From Planctomycetota bacterium (lineage in GTDB: Bacteria; Planctomycetota; Phycisphaerae; Phycisphaerales; UBA1924): a stretch of 64,000 nt of DNA. Of this stretch, positions 20,400 to 28,858 are shown one piece after another (the stretch's first letter is position 1; every line of letters begins with the position of its first letter). Below the pieces are notes generated by a model that saw only the letters and a program-made list of their open reading frames with translations, had not been told where the DNA came from and made no database searches. The translations under genes were made by a program, and so were the position numbers. The stretch covers positions 4,014,796 through 4,078,795 of the forward strand of contig CP053450.1 of assembly GCA_013285505.1 (NCBI GenBank). Reading direction: 5' to 3'.

Positions 20400-20686
20400 A
20401 CAGACCGCGGGCAGGGGCCCACGAATTCCTCTCTGGTGCCGCCGGGCCCGTGCCCGCGGCTTGCTGCTACACCGACGCCGTCCCCTCCCCAAGAGGTGAC
20501 AACCCCAGCACTGTTCACCGGACATTTACAGTGTGCGCCACCCCGGCGAGAATGCCAGCAACCGCGGAGGTTTGTTTGAAACGGTTGTGAGGGCTGGACT
20601 TAGGCGAAATTGCCCAAGTTCTCAAGCCGAAGATCCGGCGATGCCGCCTCAACAAGTGACAGCAAGCGACAATGGTCGACAGGTTA

Positions 20687-20808
20687 GGGTGCCGTGGTCT
20701 GAGCGAGTCCTCGAGCGAAGGCCACGATCGCGCGAGATTCGCGCCGGTCGCCGTGGCCCGGAGTCACGGGGCAGCTGCGCAGAGCCTCCGCTGACCCGTG
20801 GCACCCGA
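20687..20808. repeat. Two half-copies of palindromic repeat families, side by side
   Basis: Bases 20687-20726 match, with two differences, the reverse complement of the right half of the repeat at 25672-25761. They include the conserved ~22-base core (20699-20720) closed by CGTGG/CCACG. Bases 20764-20808 resemble the right half of the repeats at 41115-41213 and 41848-41943, ending CTGACCCGTGGCACCC. A full copy of a third family follows at 20846. The gap 20400-20686 holds nothing else I recognise. Confidence 0.65.
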
Positions 20809-20845
20809 CACCGTGCGGTTGCGCGGCATATCCCGGAGAATTCGT

Positions 20846-20927
20846 GTGTGGCATGCCCACGCTTCGTGGGCATGTGTTGCGACCTGGCGAGAGGACGCCA
20901 TGCCCACGAAGCGTGGGCATGCCACAC
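20846..20927. repeat. Double-hairpin interspersed repeat, family A copy 1
   Basis: Perfect 29-bp inverted arms (20846-20874 and 20899-20927) flank a 24-base spacer. Each arm is itself a near-palindrome around CCCACGCTTCGTGGG, so the element can form one long cruciform or two hairpins. The arms are identical to those of copy 2 (42425-42511) while the spacers differ. It ends 7 bases from the stop codon of the minus-strand FAD gene. Confidence 0.9.
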
Positions 20928-20934
20928 GAGGGCG

Positions 20935-22517
20935 CTACGGCTTCGCGGCTGCGGCGGCGTTCTTGGCCTCCACCGCCTGCCCCGCCAGGCGCTTCTCGCC
21001 GCTGCCGGCGTGGGCGGGGCGTTCGTGGACGGCGGCTTCGCGTCCGTCCTCGGTCGCGGCGTAGACGATGCCGATCGTGGTCTCGGTCTCGCCCTCCACC
21101 AGCCGGTTGACCGCCTCGACGCCCTGCATGAGGGTGTGGTCGGTGTTGGCGACCTCGTACTTCCACATGCCGAAGCGGCCGCGGCTGAAGATGCCGCGGG
21201 CCTCGAGCCAGGGGATCACGTCGCTAAGGATCGCGTCGCGGTCGACCGCCGGGGTCGGGTAGGCGTATTCGGCGCGGTAGAGCCAGGTGTCGCAGATGTC
21301 GTCGCGCTCGCCCGGCTCGAGCAGGCCGGCGTTCTCGAGGCCGGTGATGGTCTCCTCGATCACGCGGTCCTTGTCCACCGGCTTGTGCTCGCTCTCGCTG
21401 ACCTCGCAGAGCAGGGAGTAGTGCGTCGCGTTGCCGCCGCTCTGGTCGGGCGTGAGGTAGGGCGAGTAGTTGCTCAGGTAGGTCACGCGGTAGAACGGGC
21501 AGTTGCTCTCGGGGAAGTACATCCAGCTCTTGGTGCTGGGGCAGGGGCGTTTGATGCCGATGCCGATCATGTAGCCGGAGGAGTGGCGCAGCTCGGACGC
21601 CCGGGTGCGGAGGGTGTCGGGCACGTCGCCGGTGAGGATGTCCTTGCAGAGGACGTCCAGCGGCATCGCGGTGATGAGCACGTCGTAGCTCTCGGTGGTG
21701 CCGTCGGCGAAGGTGACGACCTTGGCCCCGGCGTCGATCGACTTGACGGTGCGGTCGAGGGCGATGTGCTCGCGGATGCTCTCGCCCATGCGGCGGTAGA
21801 ACTCGCCGGTGCCGCCCTTGAGCGGGTACTTGAAGCGGTTGTTGGGGCCCCAGCCGAAATCGTCGCTCTCGAGGACGACGTTTTTGAGCGCGCGGTCGAT
21901 GTCGAGCACGGCGACGCGCTCACCGATCCACTGCTTGTTCATCATCTCGGGCGGGTGGGCCCAGACCTTGAAGTTGTACGGACGCATGAAGTGCTTGGCG
22001 ATGCCCTCGCCGAAGACCGCGTCGATGAACTCGCCGAAGTTGGTCGCGTCCTTGTGGCTCTTGACCTTGCCCTGGCCGGTCTGGGCCTTGATGAGGCCGG
22101 AGAGGCACTCGTACGCCGCCTGCTTGGGCAGGTAGCGGATGTTGTTCTGGAAGGGGTACGGCACCCAGCGGTCGAACATGCGGACCCAGCTCTCGCGGTC
22201 GTTGAGGCTGAACTCGTCGCCCATGAGGGTGTCGAAGAGCTTGTCGTAGTAGTCGTAGTGGCTGAACATCACGTGGCCGCCGATATCCCACGTGAAGCCG
22301 GCCTCGTCGGTGAAGCTCGCGGCCAGCCCGCCGATGTAGCTGTTGCGGTCCACGATCAGGAAGTTGTCGTGGCCGAGTTCCTTCAGCCGCACGCCGGCGC
22401 GCCGAGGCCCGTCGGGCCGGAGCCGATGATGAGGACGCGGTGCTCGGGCTTGAGCTTGCCGTCCCAGGAGTGTCCGGGGGTATGACCCGTCGAGGGCTGG
22501 TTGTTGCGCTCCGTCAT
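20935..22517 (-). CDS. FAD-dependent NAD(P)-binding oxidoreductase / mutase-like protein (frameshifted)
   Basis: About 528 residues. The N-terminal Rossmann motif HRVLIIGSGPTGLGA is followed by LGHDNFLIVDRNSYIGGLAA, the dinucleotide and FAD contacts. WDIGGHVMFSHYDYYDKLFD is typical of UDP-galactopyranose-mutase / protoporphyrinogen-oxidase-like proteins acting in polysaccharide or lipid-linked sugar metabolism. The substrate is not readable. A frame change in GGCGCGCC (22396-22403) separates the Rossmann loop from GVRLKELG; expected GGCGCC, or one further base. The C-terminal ~40 residues are Ala/Glu-rich and low complexity. It is divergent from the DUF454 gene. Confidence 0.75.
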
Positions 22518-22650
22518 GTCGATCGGCTCCTCTTCGGGCGGCCGCGGGGTCGCGAACGGGCTCCGCCCGTCCCAGACTCCCGCCGAGTGGCCTGAAGGGT
22601 ACGCCCGGCCGGTGGCTTTTGGGCCGGCCCCGCCTACCCTCCGAACAGGA

Positions 22651-23104
22651 ATGCAGACCAGAGAGCCATCCCGTCCCGAGACGTCCTGCCCGCATCTCGC
22701 GGCTACGCAGGGCCACCGTCTCCGCATGGAGCCCCGGCGGCTGGGCCCTCGCGGCCGTGGGCGTGGCCATGCTGGGCATGGGCACGATCGGGATCTTCCT
22801 GCCGGGCATCCCCACGACGATCTTCCTGATCCTGGCGTCCGCGTGCTTTGCCAAGAGCTGCCCGCCGATGGAGCGCTGGCTGCGTGAGCAGGCAATATTC
22901 CGGCCCTACGTCCGATATCTCGACCGAGACGCGGTGATGCCCAGGCGTGCCCGCGTGCTCTCGATGGGGATGATGTGGACGGCGATCCTTATCAGCGGCG
23001 TGGTGTTCTGGAAGCGGGACATGATCGCCTACGCCGGCCCGCTGCTGCTGCTGGCGGGGGTGATCGGGACGGTTGCGATCAGCCGGTTCCGGCGCGGCCG
23101 CTGA
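22651..23104 (+). CDS. DUF454 (YbaN-like) inner-membrane protein (frameshifted)
   Basis: A ~150-residue membrane protein with the DUF454 pattern: a helix containing GMGTIGIFLPGIPTTIFLIL, then ASACFAKSCPPMERWLREQ, YVRYLDRDAVMPRRARVLSM and two final helices. No function is established for the family. ATG 22651 follows CAGGA. The frame changes at 22699-22704, where GCGGCT is expected to be GCGCT (giving HLALRRATVSAW). Without that correction the conserved part has no usable start, which is a good internal check of the error pattern. Confidence 0.75.
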
Positions 23105-23140
23105 ACTGGCTGCCGAGCGGGCGCGGGCTCGACCCTTACA

Positions 23141-23790
23141 TCACTGGCCGACCGACTCTGACTCGGGCGCGGCGGTCTCGTCCGAGGCCGGGGCGTCCGG
23201 GATGGCCTCGTCGCCTTCGTCGCCCGTGCTGAGCTGCGCGCGCAGATCGTCCTCGATCCGCTTGGCCAGCCGAGCCTCGAGCGAGGGGTCGCGCCGGATC
23301 GGCACGAGGTAGACCGACGAGTGGCGTTCGCGGAGTTGGGGATCGACGGTGAATGTCGAGCCACCGACGGTCTCGCTGTCGAGCCGGCGTCCGGCCCGCT
23401 GCTCGCGCAGGACCGTCACCCAGACCGAGCCGCGCATGCTCTCGGCCCCGTCGGGCTCGAAGGTCACGCGCCGGCGCGGGACTGGTGGTTGAGCGTGTCC
23501 TCCCACTCATCGCCGAGGCCGGTCTGGAGGGGGCTCCACGGCTGGAGCAGGCCGGGGGAGAACTCGGGCGCGGTCGAGATGACGCCCGCCGCGGCGTCGA
23601 TGCGGTCGAGATCGAGGCGGTAGGACCGGAGGACATCGCGGGTGGTGTCGAACGCGGCGGTGTAGTCGTTCGTGGCGAAGGTGAACTGGCCCGAGTGATC
23701 GACGGCCGAGGCGCACCCGCCGAGTGTCAGGCACGCGGCGGCGGCCGCGGCGAGCAGGGTTCCGAGCTTGTGCAAGGGTTTCATCGCCAT
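23141..23790 (-). CDS. Putative lipoprotein of unknown function (frameshifted)
   Basis: About 215 residues. The signal peptide ends in a lipobox, LTLGGC, so the protein is probably lipid-anchored. FATNDYTAAFDTTRDVLRSY and a GVISTAPEF-type turn follow, then WVTVLREQRAGRRLDSETVG and YLVPIRRDPSLEARLAKRIE. A frame change near 23467-23479 (a CGCGCC/GGCGCG cluster) joins the two parts at NHQSR/RRVTFEPDG. The C-terminus is acidic and low complexity. The family is not recognised. It lies 56 bases after the start of the minus-strand decarboxylase's downstream end and converges with DUF454. Confidence 0.6.
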
Positions 23791-23846
23791 GTCATCGCCA
23801 TCGTGGGTTCTCGCTCGGGTGTTGGTCCGGGTGCCGTCGCCCAAGT

Positions 23847-25445
23847 CTACCGCAGTTGGTCCACCGTCCGCACGATCAGGTCCCAGGCCTTCCGGACGTG
23901 CGCCTCGCCGGTGTGCGTGCCGCCGATGGCGAAGCGGGCGATCGGGCGGGGTGTGCCGCCCGGGCCGGGCCAGCTGGCGTGCGAGAGGAAGGTCTTGCCG
24001 GAGGCGTTGACCTTGTCGATGACCCGGGTGGTCAGGTCGTCGGGCCCGGCGACGCGGAAGCAGACCAGGGCGAGGCTCCGCGGCACGACGAGCTCGAAGC
24101 GGTCGTCGAACTTGACGAACCGCTCGAGCATCTCGCCGAGGCGCACGTGCTCGCGGATGTGCGCGCGCAGCCCCTCGACCCCGTAGTGGCGCACGACGAA
24201 CCACAGCTTGAGCGCGCGGAAGCGCCGGCCGAGCGGGACATGCCAGTCGCGGTAGTCGATCACGCTGCCGCTGTCGCTCGCGGCGTTGCGGAGGTACTCC
24301 GGCGTGATGCTCATCGCGTCGGTCAGGTCGCGGCGGGAGCTTGTCCAGAACAGGTCACAGTCGAAGTTGGTCAGGAGCCATTTGTGCGGGTTGATGCAGA
24401 GCGAGTCAGCGTGCTCGAGCCCGGCGGCCATGGCGCGGTGTTCGGGGCAAACCAGGGCGCTGCCGGCCCAGGCGCCGTCGACGTGGAGCCAGATGGATGG
24501 GCTGTAGCCCGGCGGGCTGGAAAGCCCGCCCTCCTGAGCATGAGAACACGAGTTCAGTACCTCGGCGATCGCTTCGATGTCGTCCATCGCGCCCACGCCG
24601 GTCGTGCCCATCGTCGCGATGCAGGCGATGGGTGTGGGGCTGGCGGGGTCGAGGCTGCGTTCTTCGAGGACGCGTTTGAGTTCGGCGATGTCCATCCGTC
24701 CCTGCGCGTCGGCCTTGATGGTCCAGACCCGCTCGTCGTCGTCGGGGCCCTCGGCCAGCCCTGCCATCATCGCGGCCTTGACCACCGACGAGTGTGCGCC
24801 CTCGGAGCAGATCACCGCGAAGCGCTGCTCGACCGCCTCGGCGACCAGCCCGATCTCGCCGGACTCGGCCTCGAGTCGCGCGCGTTCGGTGCGCAGGCGT
24901 CGCCAGCGCTGGCGTGCGGCAATGAGGGCTGCGAGGGTGGCCTCGCTGGCGGTGCCCTGGATGACGCCCCCGCCGCCGAGCCCGTGGTTGTCGGCGGTCG
25001 AGCGGAACTGCTCGGGCAGGTCGAACATCTCGGCCATCCAGTCGAGCATGCGGGTCTCGATCTCGGTGCAGGCGGGGCTGGTCTGCCAGAGCATGCCCTG
25101 CACGCCGAGCCCGGCGCTGCAGAGCTCGGCGAGCACGGCGGGCCCGCTGGAGTTGCAGGGGAAGTAGCCGAAGAAGGAGGGGTGCTGCCAGTGCATGAGG
25201 CCGGGGAGGACGATCTTGGTGAGGTCGTCGAATACCTCGCCCCAGGCCTCTGTCGGCTTGTCGGCGTCGCCGAGGCCGCGGTCGGGGGGCGACGCGGGCA
25301 GGCGGGCGAGCACATCGCCGGGCTTGTCCTGGCTCTTGACCGGCCACATGCCCACCGAGGCCTGGTAGTCGGCGAGGAAGTCGACCATGCGGTGGCCGAG
25401 CTCGCGGAACTGCTCGGGCGTGAGGTGGTTGGGGGAGTCGGGCAT
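23847..25445 (-). CDS. PLP-dependent decarboxylase (aromatic-L-amino-acid / group II type)
   Basis: A 532-residue fold-type I PLP enzyme. Family landmarks are LMHWQHPSFFGYFPCNSSGP, QGTASEATLAALIAAR, ICSEGAHSSVVKAAMM, WLHVDGAWAGSALVCPE and the Schiff-base Lys in SLCINPHKWLLTNFDC. These fit aromatic amino acid or tyrosine/tryptophan decarboxylases; the substrate is not certain. Around residue 300, where relatives have a short loop before WLHVDGAW, there is an extra SCSHAQEGGLSSPPGYS. It is encoded by a palindromic repeat inserted in frame (24502-24540). Starts at ATG 25445 and is preceded by two repeat elements. Confidence 0.85.
   Translation of the reverse strand: MPDSPNHLTPEQFRELGHRMVDFLADYQASVGMWPVKSQDKPGDVLARLPASPPDRGLGDADKPTEAWGEVFDDLTKIVLPGLMHWQHPSFFGYFPCNSSGPAVLAELCSAGLGVQGMLWQTSPACTEIETRMLDWMAEMFDLPEQFRSTADNHGLGGGGVIQGTASEATLAALIAARQRWRRLRTERARLEAESGEIGLVAEAVEQRFAVICSEGAHSSVVKAAMMAGLAEGPDDDERVWTIKADAQGRMDIAELKRVLEERSLDPASPTPIACIATMGTTGVGAMDDIEAIAEVLNSCSHAQEGGLSSPPGYSPSIWLHVDGAWAGSALVCPEHRAMAAGLEHADSLCINPHKWLLTNFDCDLFWTSSRRDLTDAMSITPEYLRNAASDSGSVIDYRDWHVPLGRRFRALKLWFVVRHYGVEGLRAHIREHVRLGEMLERFVKFDDRFELVVPRSLALVCFRVAGPDDLTTRVIDKVNASGKTFLSHASWPGPGGTPRPIARFAIGGTHTGEAHVRKAWDLIVRTVDQLR
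24502..24540. repeat. Short palindromic repeat inserted in frame in the decarboxylase gene
   Basis: Contains a perfect 8-bp stem, GGCGGGCT (24511-24518) with AGCCCGCC (24523-24530). It shares the same core and part of its flanks with 61000-61019 inside an amidohydrolase gene. It encodes the extra Gly/Ser/Pro-rich loop of the decarboxylase. Confidence 0.7.
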
Positions 25446-25500
25446 GGGGGGAGGATATCTCCGTGCGCCCGCGTGGCGCCCGCACGCCCGGTCCGTCCCC

Positions 25501-25612
25501 CGGGACGCCGACGATGAGGCTCTGCGAATCGTCGGATTCGACGCGCCAGCACACATCCGCCTCTCCGCCATCCGACACTTCGCTCGAAGACTCGCTCAGT
25601 GTCGGCGTCCGG
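25501..25612. repeat. Double-hairpin interspersed repeat, family D
   Basis: The outer arms CGGGACGCCGAC (25501-25512) and GTCGGCGTCC (25601-25610) pair across the element. Inside, each half makes its own hairpin: CCGACGAT/ATCGTCGG (25508-25535) and CCGACACT/AGTGTCGG (25572-25605). The second hairpin loop (25578-25599) is nearly the same 22 bases as in the repeat at 25672-25761, although the stem sequence is different. Confidence 0.8.
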
Positions 25613-25671
25613 GAGGGACACCCGCGCTGTTTCCAACACGCTCGGCGCGGGGTGCCGTGGGGATGGCGTCG

Positions 25672-25761
25672 GGGTGCCGTGGTCTGAGCCGTGCTTTGAC
25701 GGCGAAGGCCACGTTCGGGGGGGCGTGGCCTTCGTTCGAGGACTCACTCAGACCACGGCAC
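25672..25761. repeat. Double-hairpin interspersed repeat, family C (full copy)
   Basis: The outer arms GTGCCGTGGTCTGAG (from 25674) and CTCAGACCACGGCAC (25747-25761) are perfectly complementary. An inner stem pairs GAAGGCCACG (25704-25713) with CGTGGCCTTC (25724-25733). The right half holds the conserved core 25730-25751 between CGTGG and CCACG. A diverged half-copy is at 20687-20726. It lies just after the stop of a dockerin-tailed gene. Confidence 0.85.
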
Positions 25762-25777
25762 GGGGGCACTCGGACCG

Positions 25778-27217
25778 TCACTCGCAGGCGGCCGTCCAGG
25801 CGTTGAGGAAGTCGAGCACGTCGAGGGTGTTGACGATGCCGTCCTCGTTGAAGTCGCCCTCGGGCCGCCGCTCGCTCCAGGCGTTGAGGAAGAACAGGAC
25901 ATCGAGGGTGTTGACGACGCCGTCCTCGTTGAAGTCGCCCTCGGGCCGCCGCTCGCTCCAGGCGTTGAGGAAGAACAGGACATCGAGGGTGTTGACGACG
26001 CCGTCGCCGTTGATATCGGCGCGGCACTGCTCGGGCTGGCCGCGGGCGACGGTGAGCAGGATCGTCGCGGGCACCAGCGCGGGGCGTGTGAAGCCATCAG
26101 TCGCCTCGACCAGATCGAGCGGGGTCGTCAGCGAGAGCACGGGGTAGCGCAGCCGGGCCAGGCCGTCCTCGTCCAGCCCCTCACCGAGCCACGCCCGGCG
26201 GGAGAAATCGTCGGCCCATGCTGAGCTTGTGTCGGCGTCCTCTGCCGGGTCCACCAGCGCGATGGGTTGGAATGCGCCCCACGCGCCCATTGACTCGGTG
26301 TCGAGCGTGGTGGAGACGCGGAACTCTCCCAGTGTGCCGCCGAAGCGGAGTCCGGTGTCCGGGTTGATCGAGTACAGCTCGCCGCCGCGGAAGACGTGCT
26401 CGCCGTGCACATCGTCGAATCCGACCAGGCGGAGTTGCACCAGTTCGGTCTGTACGCCGAGGACCGGGTCGTCGCCGTAGCGCGGGTCGATGGAGCGTGT
26501 GCGTCCGCCGTCGCGGTCGGCGATGTCTATCGCGGCCATGGCCAGCGTCAGCGTGCCGGTGTCCGGATCGAACGCAGCGCTGGCGCCGGACCTGTCCGAC
26601 CAGCCGCAGGTCTCCCACCCGGGATCGAATGGCGCGGCCTCGTGGCCTCGGTGCATGCCGATGAGTCCCGCCCAGCCGCTCACGCGCCGGGGCAGCCCGT
26701 TGTCCGGGTCCGCGTCCAGTGCGACCGGGTTGTAGAAGAGGCCGTACCAGTCCTTGTGGGGCGACTGGCCCGCGTTGTGGTCAACGGAGCTCCCGAAGGA
26801 GACGACGGCCTTCTTGCCCCACCTGATGTCCACGGTTCCGATTCGGGTGCTGCTGAGGGTGATGAAGGGGAGAGGGTTGGGGTCCACATCGTCGCGGTGC
26901 GGGCCGCGGATGTGTGTGCCTTCCAGGGCGAGGTTGAGGTTCTGGATGCCCCAGTTTTGCCACCGGCCCTCGGTCCAGATCTCGAAGTCCCAGTTTGTTC
27001 CCGCGACGGGCAGGATCGCGAAGAGGTGGTCGTCGTTGTTTGCCCCGTCGACGCGGAGTGTGCCCTCGGCCTTGAGGTAGGTCGTGGTGTCGGCCCCGAT
27101 GACCATGTTTGAGTTCGACGCGTCGCCGCTCTGTGCCGTGGCGTGGCCGGAGAGCAGCGCGAGCGTGAGCAGTCCGGGCTTGAGAAGCTGCGTGGTGATG
27201 CGTGGGGTGGCGTTCAT
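25778..27217 (-). CDS. Secreted protein with three dockerin-like C-terminal repeats
   Basis: A 479-residue exported protein. The signal peptide is LLTLALLSGHATAQ. The body (~residues 40-390) is beta-rich, with VVSFGSSVDHNAGQSP and LTLAMAAIDIADRDGG; I do not recognise the fold. The tail has three units of the form DxNxDGxVNTLDVLxFLNAW, each carrying an EF-hand-like Ca2+-binding loop. The tail opens with Cys (QCRADING) and ends TAACE. Units one and two are almost identical at DNA level. Tails of this kind (called GC-type dockerin domains in some annotations) are thought to anchor proteins at the surface. Starts at ATG 27217. Confidence 0.8.
   Translation of the reverse strand: MNATPRITTQLLKPGLLTLALLSGHATAQSGDASNSNMVIGADTTTYLKAEGTLRVDGANNDDHLFAILPVAGTNWDFEIWTEGRWQNWGIQNLNLALEGTHIRGPHRDDVDPNPLPFITLSSTRIGTVDIRWGKKAVVSFGSSVDHNAGQSPHKDWYGLFYNPVALDADPDNGLPRRVSGWAGLIGMHRGHEAAPFDPGWETCGWSDRSGASAAFDPDTGTLTLAMAAIDIADRDGGRTRSIDPRYGDDPVLGVQTELVQLRLVGFDDVHGEHVFRGGELYSINPDTGLRFGGTLGEFRVSTTLDTESMGAWGAFQPIALVDPAEDADTSSAWADDFSRRAWLGEGLDEDGLARLRYPVLSLTTPLDLVEATDGFTRPALVPATILLTVARGQPEQCRADINGDGVVNTLDVLFFLNAWSERRPEGDFNEDGVVNTLDVLFFLNAWSERRPEGDFNEDGIVNTLDVLDFLNAWTAACE
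25828..25989. repeat. 81-bp coding tandem repeat (two near-identical units)
   Basis: Units 25828-25908 and 25909-25989 differ at one base in 81. Each encodes a 27-residue dockerin-like unit. A third, more diverged unit flanks them. Such near-identity implies a very recent duplication or ongoing copy-number change by slippage or recombination. Confidence 0.92.
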
Positions 27218-27315
27218 TGGTGTGTTCCTCGTTGCGTCGGAGTGCGTTCGGCCGGGCGCTCCGGCCACTCTGCGAGCGATGCCCGGGCTTGCCGCTCACG
27301 CGCTTCAGGAAAGGA

Positions 27316-27343
27316 GCGGCCGGGCTCTCTCGAGCCCGGCCGC
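27316..27343 (-). terminator. Hairpin terminator for the 27378-28598 gene
   Basis: A perfect 12-bp stem (GCGGCCGGGCTC / GAGCCCGGCCGC), followed on the minus strand by TCCTTTCC. It lies 35 bases past the stop. Confidence 0.75.
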
Positions 27344-27377
27344 GGGTTGGGTGTGCTTCAGGGGCTTGCAGCGGTGC

Positions 27378-28598
27378 TTACTCGCAGCCGGCGGTCCAGG
27401 CGTTGAGGAACTCGAGCACGTCGAGGGTGTTGATGAGCCCGTCACCGTTGACGTCGGCCTCGGGGAGCTGGGCGCTCCAAGCGTTGAGGAACTCGAGCAC
27501 GTCGAGGGTGTTCACCACGCCGTCGGCGTTGAAGTCGCCGGGGCAGCGGAAGTCGAAGTCCCAGAAGAGCTGGTGGGTGTCGGAGTCGAGCCACATGCTG
27601 GTCTGCGGCGGGACGAGGGCGTTGCCGCCGAGCGCCACGAGCCAGGGGTCACCCTGCGGGAGCACGAAGACGCGGACCGGTTCGAGCACGACGGGGTCGC
27701 CCCCGAGCGTGGGGATCTCGACGAGGCAGCGGCCCATGGGGAGGATCAGCTCGTTCTGCTGGTCGGGCAGGATGTCGGTCAGCCCGGCGTGGAAGAGGAT
27801 CTGGTGGTTCTCAAAGTCGAGGACCTCGGGGCCCATCATCTCGAGCCCGAGCTGCTGTGCGGCCTGCTGGCCCATGCAGGAGACGGGGGCGAGGTTGAGC
27901 TGGACGAGCTGGATCGGGACGTCGTTGATGAGCAGGTTGTCGAGGTGGGGCTCGAAGACGGCCTCGTCCTCGTAGTTGTCGTCTTCCTGGATGGGGGCGC
28001 GCTTGTCGGCACCACCGTTGCCGCCACCGCCGTCGGCCTGGCGCCAGCCGGTGGAGCGGTTGTTCTTGGTCGGAACGTTGGTGGCCACGTCGGTGAAGTC
28101 GAGCTTGTGGCCGTCGATGGTGGCGCCACAGACGTTGGCACCGATCTTGGTGGGGACGGACTTGGTCTTCTTGGTCTTCTCGGCGTCGTTGCCGCCGGTC
28201 TGGTCGCCGGGCTTCTTGGGGACGAAGATGGTGACCGTAATGGTGCGGGCGGGGCCGTTGGCGGTGCCGTCGGCGTTGCGCGGCTGGACGGTCACGGCGA
28301 CGTCGCGGAAGATATGGCAGGTGACCGAGCCGCCGCCGGTGCCACCCATGCGCTGGGTGCCGTCGGGGGTGCCGATCGGGTCGCCGGCGGCGTCGAGGAA
28401 CTGCATGCGCTTGGCGTCCTCGAAGCTGATGGTGGTGGTGCCGCCGGAGTCGGCGATGGCGCCGACGGACACGCCGGCGATCGAGATGCCGACGGGGTAC
28501 TTGGTGAACTGGTCCTCCGGGCCGGCGTGGGCGAGCGCCGAGGCGAGGCCCAAGGCGGCGACGACGGCGAGGGTCTTGATGTTGGTGCGGGTCTTCAT
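27378..28598 (-). CDS. Secreted aspartyl-protease-like protein with two dockerin-like repeats
   Basis: A 406-residue exported protein. The signal peptide is LAVVAALGLASALAHAG. The N-terminal part has IAGVSVGAIADSGGTTTISF, and a later segment reads LVQLNLAPVSCMGQQAAQQL. This recalls retropepsin-like folds (D-S/T-G), but it shows DSGG rather than DTG/DSG plus hydrophobic, so activity is unproven. A Lys/Thr and Gly/Asn-rich linker (residues ~130-195) precedes the second half. The tail has two DxNxDGxxNTLDVLEFLNAW units bracketed by Cys (RCPGDFN and TAGCE). It has its own terminator. Surface exposure is inferred. Confidence 0.72.
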   Translation of the reverse strand: MKTRTNIKTLAVVAALGLASALAHAGPEDQFTKYPVGISIAGVSVGAIADSGGTTTISFEDAKRMQFLDAAGDPIGTPDGTQRMGGTGGGSVTCHIFRDVAVTVQPRNADGTANGPARTITVTIFVPKKPGDQTGGNDAEKTKKTKSVPTKIGANVCGATIDGHKLDFTDVATNVPTKNNRSTGWRQADGGGGNGGADKRAPIQEDDNYEDEAVFEPHLDNLLINDVPIQLVQLNLAPVSCMGQQAAQQLGLEMMGPEVLDFENHQILFHAGLTDILPDQQNELILPMGRCLVEIPTLGGDPVVLEPVRVFVLPQGDPWLVALGGNALVPPQTSMWLDSDTHQLFWDFDFRCPGDFNADGVVNTLDVLEFLNAWSAQLPEADVNGDGLINTLDVLEFLNAWTAGCE

Positions 28599-28781
28599 GG
28601 CGTGTTCCTTTCGGGTCTCTGGTCAGAACGGGGTGAGCGGTACGGTTCACGTTGTCAGCGACAGTGCCGCGGATGGCTCACGCCGTTGTGTGAGAAAGAG
28701 GGACCCTCACGCTCTGGATCATGCCCGTTGCGTTCGCCAGAAGCCGCAGGTTGCCCATCCTGCCGCGGGATCGCGCAGGGG

Positions 28782-28811
28782 CGAGCGGACGGGGCGTGGC
28801 CCGTCCGCTCG
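28782..28811 (-). terminator. Hairpin terminator for the 28859-29833 gene
   Basis: A perfect 12-bp stem (CGAGCGGACGGG / CCCGTCCGCTCG) with a 6-base loop, about 48 bases past the stop on the minus strand. The T tract is weak. The rest of the gap 28599-28858 is the leader of the 27378-28598 gene. Confidence 0.65.
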
Positions 28812-28858
28812 CGTGTGTGAGGAGAGAGAGTGGATGGTCGGGGGTGGATGTGGGTGGC

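Noticed and set aside
16230..20579. A 1,449-codon open frame on the plus strand
   Set aside because: It is antisense to the helicase-nuclease, rsmD and hypothetical genes, is Arg/His/Pro-rich and has no domain. Long antisense frames are normal at this GC content.
20846..20927. Insertion-sequence terminal repeats around a transposase
   Set aside because: The 24-base spacer is too short for any gene, and no transposase reading frame is found.
20533..22485. A 650-codon plus-strand frame
   Set aside because: It is antisense to the FAD gene, whose protein is clearly conserved. The frame is a low-complexity Val/Leu/Ala/Gly shadow that also crosses the repeats.
24406..25747. Other long minus- and plus-strand frames around the decarboxylase
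   Set aside because: They are Arg/His/Pro-rich shadows of the decarboxylase frame and of the repeats, with no conserved motif.
25828..26022. CRISPR-like regular repeats
   Set aside because: The 81-bp units are coding, in frame and without unique spacers, and no cas genes are present.
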